Positions 1 through 9,758 of a stretch of 64,000 nt of DNA are shown piece by piece. The first letter of the stretch is position 1. Each line of letters begins with the position of its first letter. The stretch is from Geoalkalibacter halelectricus (GTDB lineage: Bacteria; Desulfobacterota; Desulfuromonadia; Desulfuromonadales; Geoalkalibacteraceae). The position numbers and the translations under genes are program-made. Where the stretch lies: NCBI RefSeq assembly GCF_025263685.1, contig NZ_CP092109.1, positions 1,240,001 to 1,304,000 of the forward strand. Reading direction: 5' to 3'. Below the pieces are notes generated by a model. The model searched no databases and was not told where the DNA came from. It was given only the letters and a program-made list of their open reading frames with translations.

Positions 1-2
1 CC

Positions 3-866
3 ACCTTTCGCTGCCCCAACTGCGAAATCACCCTGACCTATTATCAGTCGCACCGGCACCTGCGCTGTCACTATTGCGATTACGTCCAGCGCCCGCCCCA
101 GCAGTGTCCCGACTGCGGCGGAACCTCCCTCGATCCCGAGGGCGCCGGCACCGAACGCCTGGAGGAGGAACTCGCCGCGGCCTTTCCCGGCGCGCGCATC
201 GCCCGCATGGATCGTGACACGACCCGCCGCAAGGGCGCGCACCAGGGGCTGATCGAAGGCATGGAGCTGGGGGCCATTGACATTCTGATCGGTACCCAGA
301 TGGTCGCCAAGGGGCATGACTTTCCCGGCGTCACCCTGGTTGGAGTGGTCGGGGCCGATGCCAGTCTCAATTTCCCCGATTTTCGCAGCGCCGAGCGCAC
401 CTTCGCCCTGCTGACCCAGGTGGCGGGGCGCGCCGGGCGTGGCGAACGCCCGGGGCGCGTCCTCATCCAAACCTATGCGCCCGCCCATCATGCTCTCACC
501 TGCGCCGCCCGCCATGACTATCTGGCCTTTTACGAGCAGGAAATCGCTTTTCGTCGCGACCTCGGCTACCCGCCCTTCGGGCATCTGATCAACCTGGTGC
601 TCTCCGGGAATCAGCCCGCTCAAGTGGAGAGTCGTGCCGCCGAACTGGCGGCGGAATTGGACCAGGTTTCGGCGGGCGTGGAGGTTCTCGGACCCGCCCC
701 CTGCGCCCTGGCGCGGCTGCGCGGCAGAACCCGTTTTCAGATCCTGCTCAAGGCCGCTGCGCGCCCCCCTCTGCATCGCCTGCTCGCCGCCGTCGATGCC
801 TGGCGACGCAAACTGCCGCGCACCCTGAACCTGGCTATTGATGTGGATCCCCTGGATATGCTTTGA
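3..866 (+). CDS. priA: Primosomal replication helicase PriA, C-terminal part (5' end outside window)
   Basis: This is the last 287 codons of the superfamily 2 helicase that reloads DnaB at stalled replication forks. The reading frame is open to the window edge. The fragment begins in the zinc-binding insertion, where CPNC, CHYC and CPDCGG motifs supply three of the expected cysteine pairs. Helicase motif V follows (GTQMVAKGHDFPGV), and motif VI is seen as QVAGRAGRG. The C-terminal domain then runs to a TGA stop at 864-866. Everything visible is collinear with normal PriA. The N-terminal DNA-binding domain and Walker A motif lie upstream of the window. The downstream gene gdhA is 310 bp away and probably has its own promoter. 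Confidence 0.95.
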   Translation, partial: TFRCPNCEITLTYYQSHRHLRCHYCDYVQRPPQQCPDCGGTSLDPEGAGTERLEEELAAAFPGARIARMDRDTTRRKGAHQGLIEGMELGAIDILIGTQMVAKGHDFPGVTLVGVVGADASLNFPDFRSAERTFALLTQVAGRAGRGERPGRVLIQTYAPAHHALTCAARHDYLAFYEQEIAFRRDLGYPPFGHLINLVLSGNQPAQVESRAAELAAELDQVSAGVEVLGPAPCALARLRGRTRFQILLKAAARPPLHRLLAAVDAWRRKLPRTLNLAIDVDPLDML

Positions 867-905
867 GCTGTGCCAGAACCTGCATCAAAAAAAGGTGGGG
901 GGCTT

Positions 906-941
906 TGTAGGAATCGACTGGGTTTGAGTTGAATTCCTACA
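906..941. promoter_or_regulatory. Inverted repeat upstream of gdhA, possible activator site or hairpin
   Basis: The arms TGTAGGAAT (906-914) and ATTCCTACA (933-941) are perfectly complementary with an 18-nt spacer. It follows the priA stop by 40 bp, so it could also be a weak structure at the end of the priA transcript, but there is no U-tract. The rest of the 867-1176 interval holds the candidate promoter, a short hairpin (1097-1114) and the gdhA ribosome binding site. Confidence 0.3.
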
Positions 942-1048
942 CATAAACTGGTTTGCGCGGCGCGCTGAAAAACTTGCTTGCGTTTTCTCGAGAGAAAAAA
1001 ATATGGTCTTTTGGGGAGTTGTGAGTCTGATGAAAAAAGTGTCAGGAA

Positions 1049-1065
1049 TTGGCTTGCAATTTGCT
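1049..1065 (+). promoter_or_regulatory. Candidate sigma-54 (-24/-12) promoter of gdhA
   Basis: TTGGC and TTGCT are separated by exactly 7 bp (TTGGC-N7-TTGCT), which matches the RpoN consensus spacing with GG at -24 and GC at -12. The predicted transcription start is near 1076, about 100 nt before gdhA. Upstream, a perfect 9-bp inverted repeat (906-914 and 933-941, 18-bp spacer) is centred about 150 bp before the predicted start, where an enhancer-binding activator could sit. Nitrogen-linked control of glutamate dehydrogenase is an inference. No activator is identified. Confidence 0.5.
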
Positions 1066-1119
1066 TTAACGCCGATGTTCCGCCCGTCACTGCACACACG
1101 AATCTGCATTCGTGAATAA

Positions 1120-2526
<1,407 letters not shown>

Positions 2527-2549
2527 AATCCTATTTGCAGATTGACCCA

Positions 2550-2589
2550 GACGCAAAAAGCCCGGCCTTACGGCCGGGCTTTTTGCGTC
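2550..2589. terminator. Bidirectional rho-independent terminator between convergent genes
   Basis: The stem GACGCAAAAAGCCCGGCC pairs with GGCCGGGCTTTTTGCGTC around a 4-nt loop. The embedded A and T tracts give it terminator form on both strands. It serves gdhA (+) and the PPDK-like gene (-). Confidence 0.9.
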
Positions 2590-2607
2590 TGGAGGTTAGC
2601 TTCGCGC

Positions 2608-5190
2608 TCAGGGCAGGGTGCACAAAAGGCGCTGGCTGACAACATCGGCTAAGAGCTGCAAGGGCCCTTGATCGACGCGAATGATCTTGACCACGCTCTT
2701 GAAGCGGCTGCTTGCCGGCATCATGCCTTCCAGGGCGTTGGGCTGGTTCTGCACCCAGGTTTCGTTGAAAAATACCCCACGCGCCTCGGGGAACAGGGCG
2801 AGGTAAAAGATGTCGGCTTCGACCAGATCCTGAAAGAAGTGCGAACCGAAGGAGAGTTCCGGCATCAGCCCCTCGCTGCTGAAGGCGACCTCGGCCAGCG
2901 CCGCCATGTTGTTGATCTCGGCAAAAGAGATGGGCACGCCGAGCGCCGGGGTGCTGCTGCCCCAGCGTCCGGGGCCCATGAGCAGGGTGGGCTCTTCCGC
3001 GCGACGGATGCGGCGGTTGAGGCGTCCGACCAGGCGGGCCACCTCGTATTTGTCGCTCAGGGGCAGGCGGCTGTAGCCTTGGGGATCGACCCAGATGATC
3101 TGTTTCAGAGGCAAGCTTGCGTTGCCGCCCATGAAGTTGCCCTCGCTGCGCAGCAGCAGGTCGCGGTCATCGAGATCCTGAGGGAACTCGACCCGCTGGC
3201 GTTCGCCGCGGGTTTGCAGGGGGCGGCATTGCACGACGTTGATGCGCGGCCGGTCGCCGGTGCTGAAGTTGACAGTGAATTCCACATCCACGGGATAGTC
3301 GTAGGCTTTTTCCAGGGTTTTGAGCAGGCGCTGCATGGTTTCACAAAAGGGCGTTTCCGACAGCAGTTGATCAAAGGTCAACAGCCAGGCTTTTTGTCCC
3401 TTGCGCCCGCGTTCTTCCAGGCGCCGGGTGATTTCTTCATCGCGGGTGGCGAAAAGATCCAGGGGCAGATCGGTAGCGCTGTTGGCCAATTTGAGCAGGG
3501 ACACGGTTTCCACGGCGTTGCTGCTGATGTCGAGCAGATCGACATCGCGCTGGAGAAAGCGTCGCGCGTCCTCGAGACCTTTGTGGGGACGCTTGAGGGG
3601 CGCGTCGAGGGCCACCAGGCGCGGGTAGTCGCCCTCGACCCGGTCGACGGCGCGCGTGCCCAGCCCCAGCACCAGGCGCAACATGCCGGCGCGCGGGTCC
3701 ATGTCCTTATCCCACACGAAGGTATTGTAGGACACGCCGACCCCGGCGAGTTCGGGGAAGTACCAGTGGCCGCGATAGGTGCCCGAGACGCGCTGCACCA
3801 GCAGAGCCATCTGCTCATCGAGATGCTCGAGGCCGCGTTGACGGCGGTAGGCAAGGGCGTCCTCGCTCATGGCGCTGGCATAGATGCGCCGTACGGCGTC
3901 CTCGAGCTGAGCCAGACGCTGCTCGGGGCTGCCCTGGTTAACGCAGAAAAAGCTGTCGTACTTGCCGGCGAAGGCGTTGCCGAAGCCATCCTCGAGCAAC
4001 GAGCTCGAACGCACGATGATGGGATACTGGCCGTAATATTCGAGCATCTGCTGGAAGCCGACGCGAATGTCCTCGGGGAAGCTGCCTTCGAGCATTTTGG
4101 CGCGCAGTTCGGCCGCCGCTTCGAAGTAGCCCTCGGGGGTCTTCTGGCGTGCGTAGAGGGGCCAAAAACCGTTGTGGACGATGTAGGTGTAGTAGACATT
4201 GGAGCCGACGAAGAAGGAATCGTGCGGCTCGAGGTGCTCGGACCAGTCGAAGTCGGGGGCGCTGAGTAGGATGTCGCGCGCCAGCAGCATCCCCACCGCC
4301 TTGCCGCCGATGAATCCGGTGCCGATCATGCGCGCCTTGACGGCCAGCAGATCGTCCAGGGAGAAGGTCTCGCGCGCCAGGGCCAGCATGCGTTCGTCCT
4401 GACCCATCATGTGCCGGCACAGGTGGCGCACCATGTCGCGATACTGCTCGCTGTCGTTGCCTGCTTCGGCCAGTTCCTCGGCCTGTAGAAACAGCCGGTA
4501 CCAGTGGTCGAGATGGCGGCGCGCGGTGTCCGGGGTCGAGGGGGCGAAGCGGCTGAGCAGGCGTGTGGCGTGGTAACTGTCGGCCAGGGGGATGAACTGC
4601 TCCCCGTCCATGAGATGGGGCAAAAACATGGTCGGGCTGTGACGCTGCCAGACTTTAAGGGGATGGACGTGGATGCGCCCCTCGTCGGTCAGTACATCGA
4701 GCAGTACCTGGGTGGTGTCGCGAATCCGGGCGATGGTCTTGAGGGAGTGGCGATCGCGGATCAGGGCAAAGTAGGCGATGGTGTCGAGTTCGAAGAGGTA
4801 CGGGCAGGTAACCCAGAAGAAATTGCCCACCATCTGATCCGTCGCCCAGGCCGAGAGCAGATCGGAGAGGGAATCGAAGACATAGAAGGCGCCGCGACCG
4901 GCTTCGGTAATCAGGGCGCGGATGCGCACGGCGAAGGATTCGAAACCGGCCTTGGGATCGAATTCGTGGATGGTCAGCCCCTCCTGGGGCTGGAGCAGGG
5001 GGGCGTGGCTGCCGAAGCGCATGTAGATGACCGGGCGCCGCGCGGCGATGGCGCAGGCGACGTAGGGCTCGACGAACAGGCGGTATTCCTCGATGTGATC
5101 GACGTTGAGCACCACGTTGTCGCCGAGGCGCAGGCCGTCGAGGACCTCGTCGAGTCCGGGCATTCCAGTGCTTGCTCGTTCAGCAGTCAT
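2608..5190 (-). CDS. KaiC-like/PPDK-N fusion protein (PEP-synthase-like)
   Basis: The 860-aa product starts at the ATG at 5190, which has a perfect AAGGAGG seven bases upstream. An in-frame ATG further upstream (5352) lacks such a site. Residues 1 to about 230 resemble a RecA/KaiC-type domain (GLDEVLDGLRLGDNVVLN, VFDSLSDLLSAW), but the expected P-loop GxxGxGK(T/S) is absent and replaced by NVDHIEEY. Residues from about 290 carry the PPDK/PEP-synthase nucleotide-grasp region: FIGGKAVGMLLA, YPIIVRSSSLLEDGFGNAFAG, and VVQCRPLQT. No phosphohistidine swivel motif or C-terminal PEP-binding barrel was seen, so normal PEP synthase activity is unlikely. Phosphotransferase or regulatory function is a guess. 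Confidence 0.75.
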   Translation of the reverse strand: MTAERASTGMPGLDEVLDGLRLGDNVVLNVDHIEEYRLFVEPYVACAIAARRPVIYMRFGSHAPLLQPQEGLTIHEFDPKAGFESFAVRIRALITEAGRGAFYVFDSLSDLLSAWATDQMVGNFFWVTCPYLFELDTIAYFALIRDRHSLKTIARIRDTTQVLLDVLTDEGRIHVHPLKVWQRHSPTMFLPHLMDGEQFIPLADSYHATRLLSRFAPSTPDTARRHLDHWYRLFLQAEELAEAGNDSEQYRDMVRHLCRHMMGQDERMLALARETFSLDDLLAVKARMIGTGFIGGKAVGMLLARDILLSAPDFDWSEHLEPHDSFFVGSNVYYTYIVHNGFWPLYARQKTPEGYFEAAAELRAKMLEGSFPEDIRVGFQQMLEYYGQYPIIVRSSSLLEDGFGNAFAGKYDSFFCVNQGSPEQRLAQLEDAVRRIYASAMSEDALAYRRQRGLEHLDEQMALLVQRVSGTYRGHWYFPELAGVGVSYNTFVWDKDMDPRAGMLRLVLGLGTRAVDRVEGDYPRLVALDAPLKRPHKGLEDARRFLQRDVDLLDISSNAVETVSLLKLANSATDLPLDLFATRDEEITRRLEERGRKGQKAWLLTFDQLLSETPFCETMQRLLKTLEKAYDYPVDVEFTVNFSTGDRPRINVVQCRPLQTRGERQRVEFPQDLDDRDLLLRSEGNFMGGNASLPLKQIIWVDPQGYSRLPLSDKYEVARLVGRLNRRIRRAEEPTLLMGPGRWGSSTPALGVPISFAEINNMAALAEVAFSSEGLMPELSFGSHFFQDLVEADIFYLALFPEARGVFFNETWVQNQPNALEGMMPASSRFKSVVKIIRVDQGPLQLLADVVSQRLLCTLP

Positions 5191-5353
5191 GCAACCTCCT
5201 TGAAGGGCGCGTCGCGCGGGTGCGCCTGAAGAGATGAAAAAGAGATAGATTTTCGCGGACTTGGCACCTGGAGCCAATCCCTGGCTTATATCATGGCCCC
5301 CGGTGCGGGACAAGGAGTTTTGCGTCCTTCGCATGCCGGATTCCATAGGCACC

Positions 5354-5388
5354 AGGGCGCAAAGATGCTAAATTGTGCCCTGAATTTT
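5354..5388 (+). terminator. Terminator-like hairpin in the mltA leader
   Basis: The arms AGGGCGCAA (5354-5362) and TTGTGCCCT (5373-5381) form nine pairs including one G-U, followed by GAATTTTTTC. It ends just before the AGGAGG of mltA. It could attenuate mltA transcription or block readthrough. It is antisense to the region upstream of the PPDK-like gene. Confidence 0.45.
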
Positions 5389-5407
5389 TTCAGGAGGCAT
5401 AACTGGC

Positions 5408-6538
5408 ATGAAAACTTTGTCCCGTCTTGTGGTCAGTGTCGCGGCGGTGCTGCTCGGCGGCTGCCTGGCTGTTGCCCCGGACCTGGCTCCGCCCGAAGCC
5501 CAGCCCGTGCGGGTGACCACCACCTTCGATCAGTTGGAGGGGTGGGCCGAAGGCGATCCGCGCCCCGGCTTCGAGGTGTTTCTCAATAGCTGTCAGGCCA
5601 TCGGCCGCCGCGATCCCTGGGTGGAGGTCTGTGCCGCGGCCCGCGAGGTTGACGCCGTCGACCGCATAGCGGTGCTGCGCTTTTTTCACACCCATTTTCA
5701 ACCGCATCGCCTGCAAAAGCCCGACGGTGAGGTCGGCGGGCTGATCACCGGCTACTATGTGCCTAATCTGCGTGGCAGCCGCACGCCCTCGGAGCGCTAC
5801 GCCTGGCCCCTGCACGCGCCGCCCGAGGATATGCTGGTGGTCGACTTGCGCACCCTGCATCCGGGCCTTAGCGACTATCAGTTGCGCGGCCGTCTGGAGG
5901 GGCGGCGTGTGGTGCCCTATTACACCCGCGCGGAAATCGCCGCCGGCAAGGGCGCCCTGGCGGGGCGGGAACTGTTCTGGGTGGAGGATCCGGTGGAGTT
6001 GTTTTTCCTCCACATTCAGGGCTCGGGGCGCATTCACCTCGAAAACGGCGAGGGCATCATGGTGAACTACGCCGACATGAACGGGCATCCCTATCGCTCC
6101 ATCGGCCGGCTGCTGCTCGAGCGCGGCGCCATGACCCGCGACCAGATGTCGATGCAGAACATCCGCGCCTGGGCGCAAGCCAATCCGGACAGCACTCAGG
6201 CGCTGCTCAATGAAAATCCGCGCTACATCTTTTTCCGTGAGTTGCCGGGCGAGGTGGAAAATCCTCCCGGAGCCCTCGGCATTCCCCTGACGCCGCGCTA
6301 CAGCCTGGCGGTCGATCCGCGCTTCGTGCCCCTGGGCGCGCCGGTGTTTCTGGCCACCACCTGGCCCATGGAGGAGCGTCCTCTGCGCCAGTTGATGGGC
6401 GCCCAGGACACCGGCGGGGCGATCAAGGGTGAGGTGCGGGGCGATTTCTACTGGGGGCTGGGCGAGGAGGGCGGTCACTATGCCGGCCGCATGCGCCAGC
6501 AGGGCCGCATGTGGGTGCTGCTGCCGCGCGGCGACTGA
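5408..6538 (+). CDS. mltA: Membrane-bound lytic murein transglycosylase A (lipoprotein)
   Basis: The 376-aa product begins with a lipoprotein signal (hydrophobic stretch then LGGC, Cys at about residue 19). The MltA beta-barrel domain follows, and the 3D-type C-terminal segment shows VDPRFVPLGAPVFL and GAQDTGGAIKG, which carry the catalytic Asp environment of the family. It cleaves peptidoglycan glycan strands to 1,6-anhydro ends at the inner face of the outer membrane. AGGAGG precedes the ATG. It is transcribed alone, after a divergent neighbour and a leader hairpin. Confidence 0.93.
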   Translation: MKTLSRLVVSVAAVLLGGCLAVAPDLAPPEAQPVRVTTTFDQLEGWAEGDPRPGFEVFLNSCQAIGRRDPWVEVCAAAREVDAVDRIAVLRFFHTHFQPHRLQKPDGEVGGLITGYYVPNLRGSRTPSERYAWPLHAPPEDMLVVDLRTLHPGLSDYQLRGRLEGRRVVPYYTRAEIAAGKGALAGRELFWVEDPVELFFLHIQGSGRIHLENGEGIMVNYADMNGHPYRSIGRLLLERGAMTRDQMSMQNIRAWAQANPDSTQALLNENPRYIFFRELPGEVENPPGALGIPLTPRYSLAVDPRFVPLGAPVFLATTWPMEERPLRQLMGAQDTGGAIKGEVRGDFYWGLGEEGGHYAGRMRQQGRMWVLLPRGD

Positions 6539-6543
6539 AAAAA

Positions 6544-6579
6544 AACCGCCCGGCGCGGCCGGGGGCGCGTCGGGCGGTT
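6544..6579. terminator. Bidirectional terminator between mltA and the quinone oxidoreductase
   Basis: The stem AACCGCCCGGCGCG pairs with CGCGTCGGGCGGTT (one G-U). An A-run lies on the left and TTCGTCTTCTT on the right. It serves both convergent genes. Confidence 0.75.
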
Positions 6580-6605
6580 CGTCTTCTTCTGATACCGATT
6601 GCCGG

Positions 6606-7592
6606 CTACTGGATTTTGAGCACGATCTTGCCGAAGTGGCGATCCTCTTCCATCATGCGGTGCGCCTCGACCACCTCGTCGATGGAGAACACCTTTTCGA
6701 TGATGGGCACGATGCTGCGGTCGGCGAACTTGGGCAGGGCGCGGCGGGTGAACTCGGCGACGATCTCGGCCTTTTCCGTCACCGGACGCGAACGCAGCAC
6801 CGAGCCGATGATCTGCTGGCGCTTGACCATCATCAGGGCCAGATTGAGTTCGGCTTTGATGCCGCTGATGACGCCGATGATGACCAGCCGCCCGGTGTAG
6901 CCCAGGGAATTCATGTTGGGCGCCAGGTATTTGGCGCCGACATGGTCCAGAATCAGGTTGACGCCCTTTTTGTTGGTGAATTCCTTGACGGCGTCGCTGA
7001 AGTCGGGTGTCTGGGTGAAGTCGACGACCAGGTCGGCGCCGAGTTCCTTGACGCGCTCGATTTTGCTGGGATGCGCCGTGATGATGAGTTTGCTGTTCGG
7101 GGTCAGCGCCTTGGCCAACTGGATGCCGGCCGTATTGACGCCGCCGCCGCCACCGTGCAGAATCGCGGTCTGGCCGTCGCGAAATTCGCCGAGCATGAAG
7201 ACGTTGAGAAAGGCGGTGATGTAGGATTCGCACACGCAGGCCGCTTCCTCGAAGCTCAGGCTCTCGGGGATGGGCATGAGGTGACTGGCGTAGGCCACGG
7301 CATATTCCGCATAGCCGCCGCCGCCCACCAGGGTCATCACGCGCTGGCCCTTTTGCCAGCCGTTGACTCCGGGGCCGATTTCCTCGATGGTGCCGGCGAC
7401 CTCGAGGCCGAGGATTTCCGAATCTCCCGGAGGCGGTGGGTATTTGCCCTCACGCTGAACCAGGTCGGGCCGGTTGATGGACGTGGCCACGACCTTGATC
7501 AGCACCTCTCCTTCCTTGGGCACTGGACGCTGGGCTTCGCCGACTTTGAGAACCTCGATGCCGCCGAATCCTTCGAGCAAAACAGCTTTCAT
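6606..7592 (-). CDS. NAD(P)H:quinone oxidoreductase, zinc-independent MDR family
   Basis: The 328-aa product belongs to the medium-chain dehydrogenase/reductase superfamily, quinone reductase/PIG3-like branch. The N-terminal GroES-like fold includes GLEVAGTIEEIGPGV (about residues 62-76). The nucleotide fold has GGGGGVNTAGIQLAKA at about 147-162, replacing the usual AxxGxxG. The structural and catalytic zinc cysteines of alcohol dehydrogenases are absent. It probably reduces quinones or enones with NADPH. The start has AGGGAGGA upstream. It is a single gene facing mltA. Confidence 0.85.
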   Translation of the reverse strand: MKAVLLEGFGGIEVLKVGEAQRPVPKEGEVLIKVVATSINRPDLVQREGKYPPPPGDSEILGLEVAGTIEEIGPGVNGWQKGQRVMTLVGGGGYAEYAVAYASHLMPIPESLSFEEAACVCESYITAFLNVFMLGEFRDGQTAILHGGGGGVNTAGIQLAKALTPNSKLIITAHPSKIERVKELGADLVVDFTQTPDFSDAVKEFTNKKGVNLILDHVGAKYLAPNMNSLGYTGRLVIIGVISGIKAELNLALMMVKRQQIIGSVLRSRPVTEKAEIVAEFTRRALPKFADRSIVPIIEKVFSIDEVVEAHRMMEEDRHFGKIVLKIQ

Positions 7593-7778
7593 GGTGTTCG
7601 TCCTCCCTGCGCAGCCTGGCCAAAGCGCGGCTGCGCTGTGATGGTGATAGAAGTTTTAGAACGCAGTTGTCGATTATAGGAAATCCTGGCGGGCATGCAA
7701 CCAAAAATCCCCCGGCCAGGTGCGCGTTGCGCACAATTATGATATTTATTTACAGGTGCTTGATGGAGGGAGGGGGGA

Positions 7779-8165
7779 ATGAAAAAAATCCTGATCGTCG
7801 ATGACCAGTTGGCCGTGCGGCGGCTGGTGGAGATGACCCTGGAAACCCGCGGCCTGCACGTGCTGCAGGCGGACAGCGGCGAGGCGGGCATCGCGGCGGC
7901 GCGCGTCGGGCGGCCCGATCTGATCATCATGGACATCATGATGCCCGGGGGCATGGACGGTTTCGAGGCGGTCAGAGAGTTGCGCTCCCATCCCGAGACC
8001 CAATCCTGCCCGATCATCATTCTCACCGCCAACGATCAAAAGCCCGAGCGCGCCAAGGCCTTTGCCTGCGGCGCCGAGGACTACCTCGCCAAGCCGTTCA
8101 AGCTCAGGGATCTGCTGGACAAGGTCGAGCGGGTTCTGGCCGATGCTTCTTCCCCCGGTAGTTGA
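7779..8165 (+). CDS. Stand-alone response regulator receiver
   Basis: The 128-aa product is a CheY-like receiver without an output domain. VDD (7-9), the phosphoacceptor Asp52 in IMDIMMPG, Thr in ILTAND, and Lys in YLAKPFK are all present. A GGAGGGAGGGGG purine tract provides the ribosome site. No kinase is adjacent, and the two-component pair 1.5 kb downstream has its own receiver, so the partner is unknown. Confidence 0.9.
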   Translation: MKKILIVDDQLAVRRLVEMTLETRGLHVLQADSGEAGIAAARVGRPDLIIMDIMMPGGMDGFEAVRELRSHPETQSCPIIILTANDQKPERAKAFACGAEDYLAKPFKLRDLLDKVERVLADASSPGS

Positions 8166-8193
8166 CAGCCGCCGCGATATTCTTAATAATTTC

Positions 8194-8241
8194 GTATCTA
8201 TTCACCCGGTGTGGGGTTGCGACCCCATGCTGAATAGTTAC
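8194..8241. repeat. Structured palindromic repeat, copy A
   Basis: The sequence has a hairpin with outer arms CTATTCA and TGAATAG and inner arms GGGGT and ACCCC. Its first 20 bases and much of the remainder match a second copy at 42469-42517. It sits about 95 bp upstream of the small sulfite reductase gene. It could be a REP-like element or a shared RNA leader. Confidence 0.6.
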
Positions 8242-8336
8242 ATAATTTCTACCTTTGAGTCGGGAGCCCGTGCGACGGATGCGCGCGCTCCCTTGCCCAT
8301 GACGCTGCGCTCACGCAGCTTTTCAGGAGATTGTCG

Positions 8337-9011
8337 ATGAAAAAGGATATTCTCGAAAAAGGCGCGATCATTCAGCGCGACAAGGAAACCTATGCCATTG
8401 CGCCGCACATCCCGGGGGGCATCACCACCCCGGCGCAACTGCGCAAGATCGCCGACGTGGCGGAAAAGTACGACGCCCAGGCGCTCAAAATCACCAGCGC
8501 CCAGCGCATCGCCATTGTCGGCTTCGATGAAAAGCACCTCGACCCCATGTGGGAGGATCTCGGCGAAAAACCCGGCGCCGCCATCGGCCTGTGCATCCGC
8601 TCGGTGAAGATCTGTCCCGGAACCACTTATTGCAAGCGCGGTCAGCAGGATTCGGTGACGGTCGGCCTGGAGATGGATGAGAAATATCACGGCATGGAAT
8701 TGCCGTGGAAATTCAAGATGGGGGTTTCGGGCTGCATCAACGACTGCGCCGAGGGCTGCATCAAGGACGTGGCGCTGATTGGAACCCCCAAGGGGTGGAA
8801 CCTCATGGTCGGCGGCAACGGCGGCGCCCAACCGCGCCTCTCCCATAAGCTCGTGGAGCATGTGCCCAGCGACGCCGAGGCCCTGGCCCTGGTCGACCAT
8901 CTGGTCAATTGGTTCAAGAAGCAGGATCGCCGTTGCCGCCTCGGCAAGTTCGTGGAGGAGATGGGGATCGAAGCCTTTCGCGAGGAGGCGCTGCGCGATT
9001 TCGGCGGCTGA
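8337..9011 (+). CDS. Small assimilatory-type siroheme/[4Fe-4S] sulfite reductase
   Basis: The 224-aa product is a half-size member of the nitrite/sulfite reductase superfamily. The ferredoxin-like half-domain includes PGGITTPAQLRKIA. The cofactor cysteines are C93-x5-C99 (CPGTTYC) and C133-x3-C137 (CINDC), the spacing used for the siroheme-bridged 4Fe-4S cluster. Proteins of this size are known as low-spin sulfite reductases of about 23 kDa in Desulfovibrio, Methanosarcina and Desulfuromonas, where the physiological role is still unsettled. The ATG at 8337 has AGGAG seven bases upstream; a TTG two codons earlier is less likely. A repeat-containing leader precedes it. Confidence 0.85.
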   Translation: MKKDILEKGAIIQRDKETYAIAPHIPGGITTPAQLRKIADVAEKYDAQALKITSAQRIAIVGFDEKHLDPMWEDLGEKPGAAIGLCIRSVKICPGTTYCKRGQQDSVTVGLEMDEKYHGMELPWKFKMGVSGCINDCAEGCIKDVALIGTPKGWNLMVGGNGGAQPRLSHKLVEHVPSDAEALALVDHLVNWFKKQDRRCRLGKFVEEMGIEAFREEALRDFGG

Positions 9012-9021
9012 TGCGCGGGGG

Positions 9022-9047
9022 AGGGGCGAACCTTGCTTTCGCCCCTA
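9022..9047. terminator. GGGGCG-type palindrome at the end of convergent genes
   Basis: AGGGGCGAA and TTCGCCCCT are complementary around 8 nt. It belongs to the dispersed GTAGGGGCG/CGCCCCTAC palindrome family seen at several other sites here and overlaps the last codon region of the response regulator. It may act as a transcript end, but no clear U-tract is present. Confidence 0.4.
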
Positions 9048-9758
9048 CGAGCGGTGAAAACGATAGCCCCGCCCGCGCACGGTGCGAAAATGCACCGGCC
9101 GGGCGGGGTTTTTTTCGAAATACTTGCGCAACCGCACGATGAAATTGTCCAGCGTGCGGGTTTCGGTGTCCGGCGCCATTCCCCAGACCTTCTCCAGCAA
9201 TTCCCGCCGCGTAACCAACTCTTCCTCGCGCTCGAAGAAGACTTTGAGCATCTTGACTTCCAATTCCGTCAGGTCGAAGCTGCCGCGCGGGGTTTCCGCG
9301 CGTGCCCCCTGCAAATCGACGCGGTTGTCCCCGAAGGTATGGATGCGTGGCTGGCCGGCGCTGCCGTTGGCGCGCTGCACGCGCCGCAGAATCGCCTTGA
9401 CCCGCAGCAAAAACTCATCAAGATTGAAGGGCTTGGGGAGGTAGTCGTCGGCGCCTTCGGCCAAGCCGGCGATGCGGTCGTGCTCCTCGCCCAGGGCCGT
9501 CACCATGAGAATCGCCAGGTGCGGGTACTTTTCCCGAACCCGGCGGCACACCTCCAGGCCGGAAATCCCCGGCAGCATCAGGTCAAGAACCAGCAGATCG
9601 TAGGCAGCCAGCTCAAGTTCGCGCAAGGCCTCCTCGCCGGTCTCCACGTGGGTGACCAAAAAGCCCTCGTGCTCCAGGTTGAACACCAGACCCTGGGCGA
9701 TGTGCGGTTCGTCTTCAACCAGCAGTATGCGGAACGGCGGGACGTCTTGGTTTTTCAT
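9045..9758 (-). CDS. OmpR/PhoB-family response regulator
   Basis: The 237-aa product has a receiver domain (VEDE at about 14-17, phosphoacceptor Asp59 in VLDLMLPG, Lys in YLPKPFN) and a C-terminal winged-helix domain (ELEVKMLKVFF, RELLEKVWG, TRTLDNFIVRLRKYFE, VRGRGYRF). It overlaps the histidine kinase stop by 4 bp and is translated downstream of it, so the pair forms one operon. Its target genes are not evident. Confidence 0.93.
   Translation of the reverse strand: MKNQDVPPFRILLVEDEPHIAQGLVFNLEHEGFLVTHVETGEEALRELELAAYDLLVLDLMLPGISGLEVCRRVREKYPHLAILMVTALGEEHDRIAGLAEGADDYLPKPFNLDEFLLRVKAILRRVQRANGSAGQPRIHTFGDNRVDLQGARAETPRGSFDLTELEVKMLKVFFEREEELVTRRELLEKVWGMAPDTETRTLDNFIVRLRKYFEKNPARPVHFRTVRGRGYRFHRS

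Noticed and set aside
2668-4269. Long open frame antisense to the PPDK-like gene
   Set aside because: It mirrors the codon pattern of a clearly conserved gene on the other strand, lacks recognisable domains, and has no ribosome site.
5350-5390. Cyclic-dinucleotide riboswitch upstream of mltA, prompted by GCGCAAAG
   Set aside because: The surrounding aptamer blocks are missing; a simple terminator-like hairpin explains the sequence.
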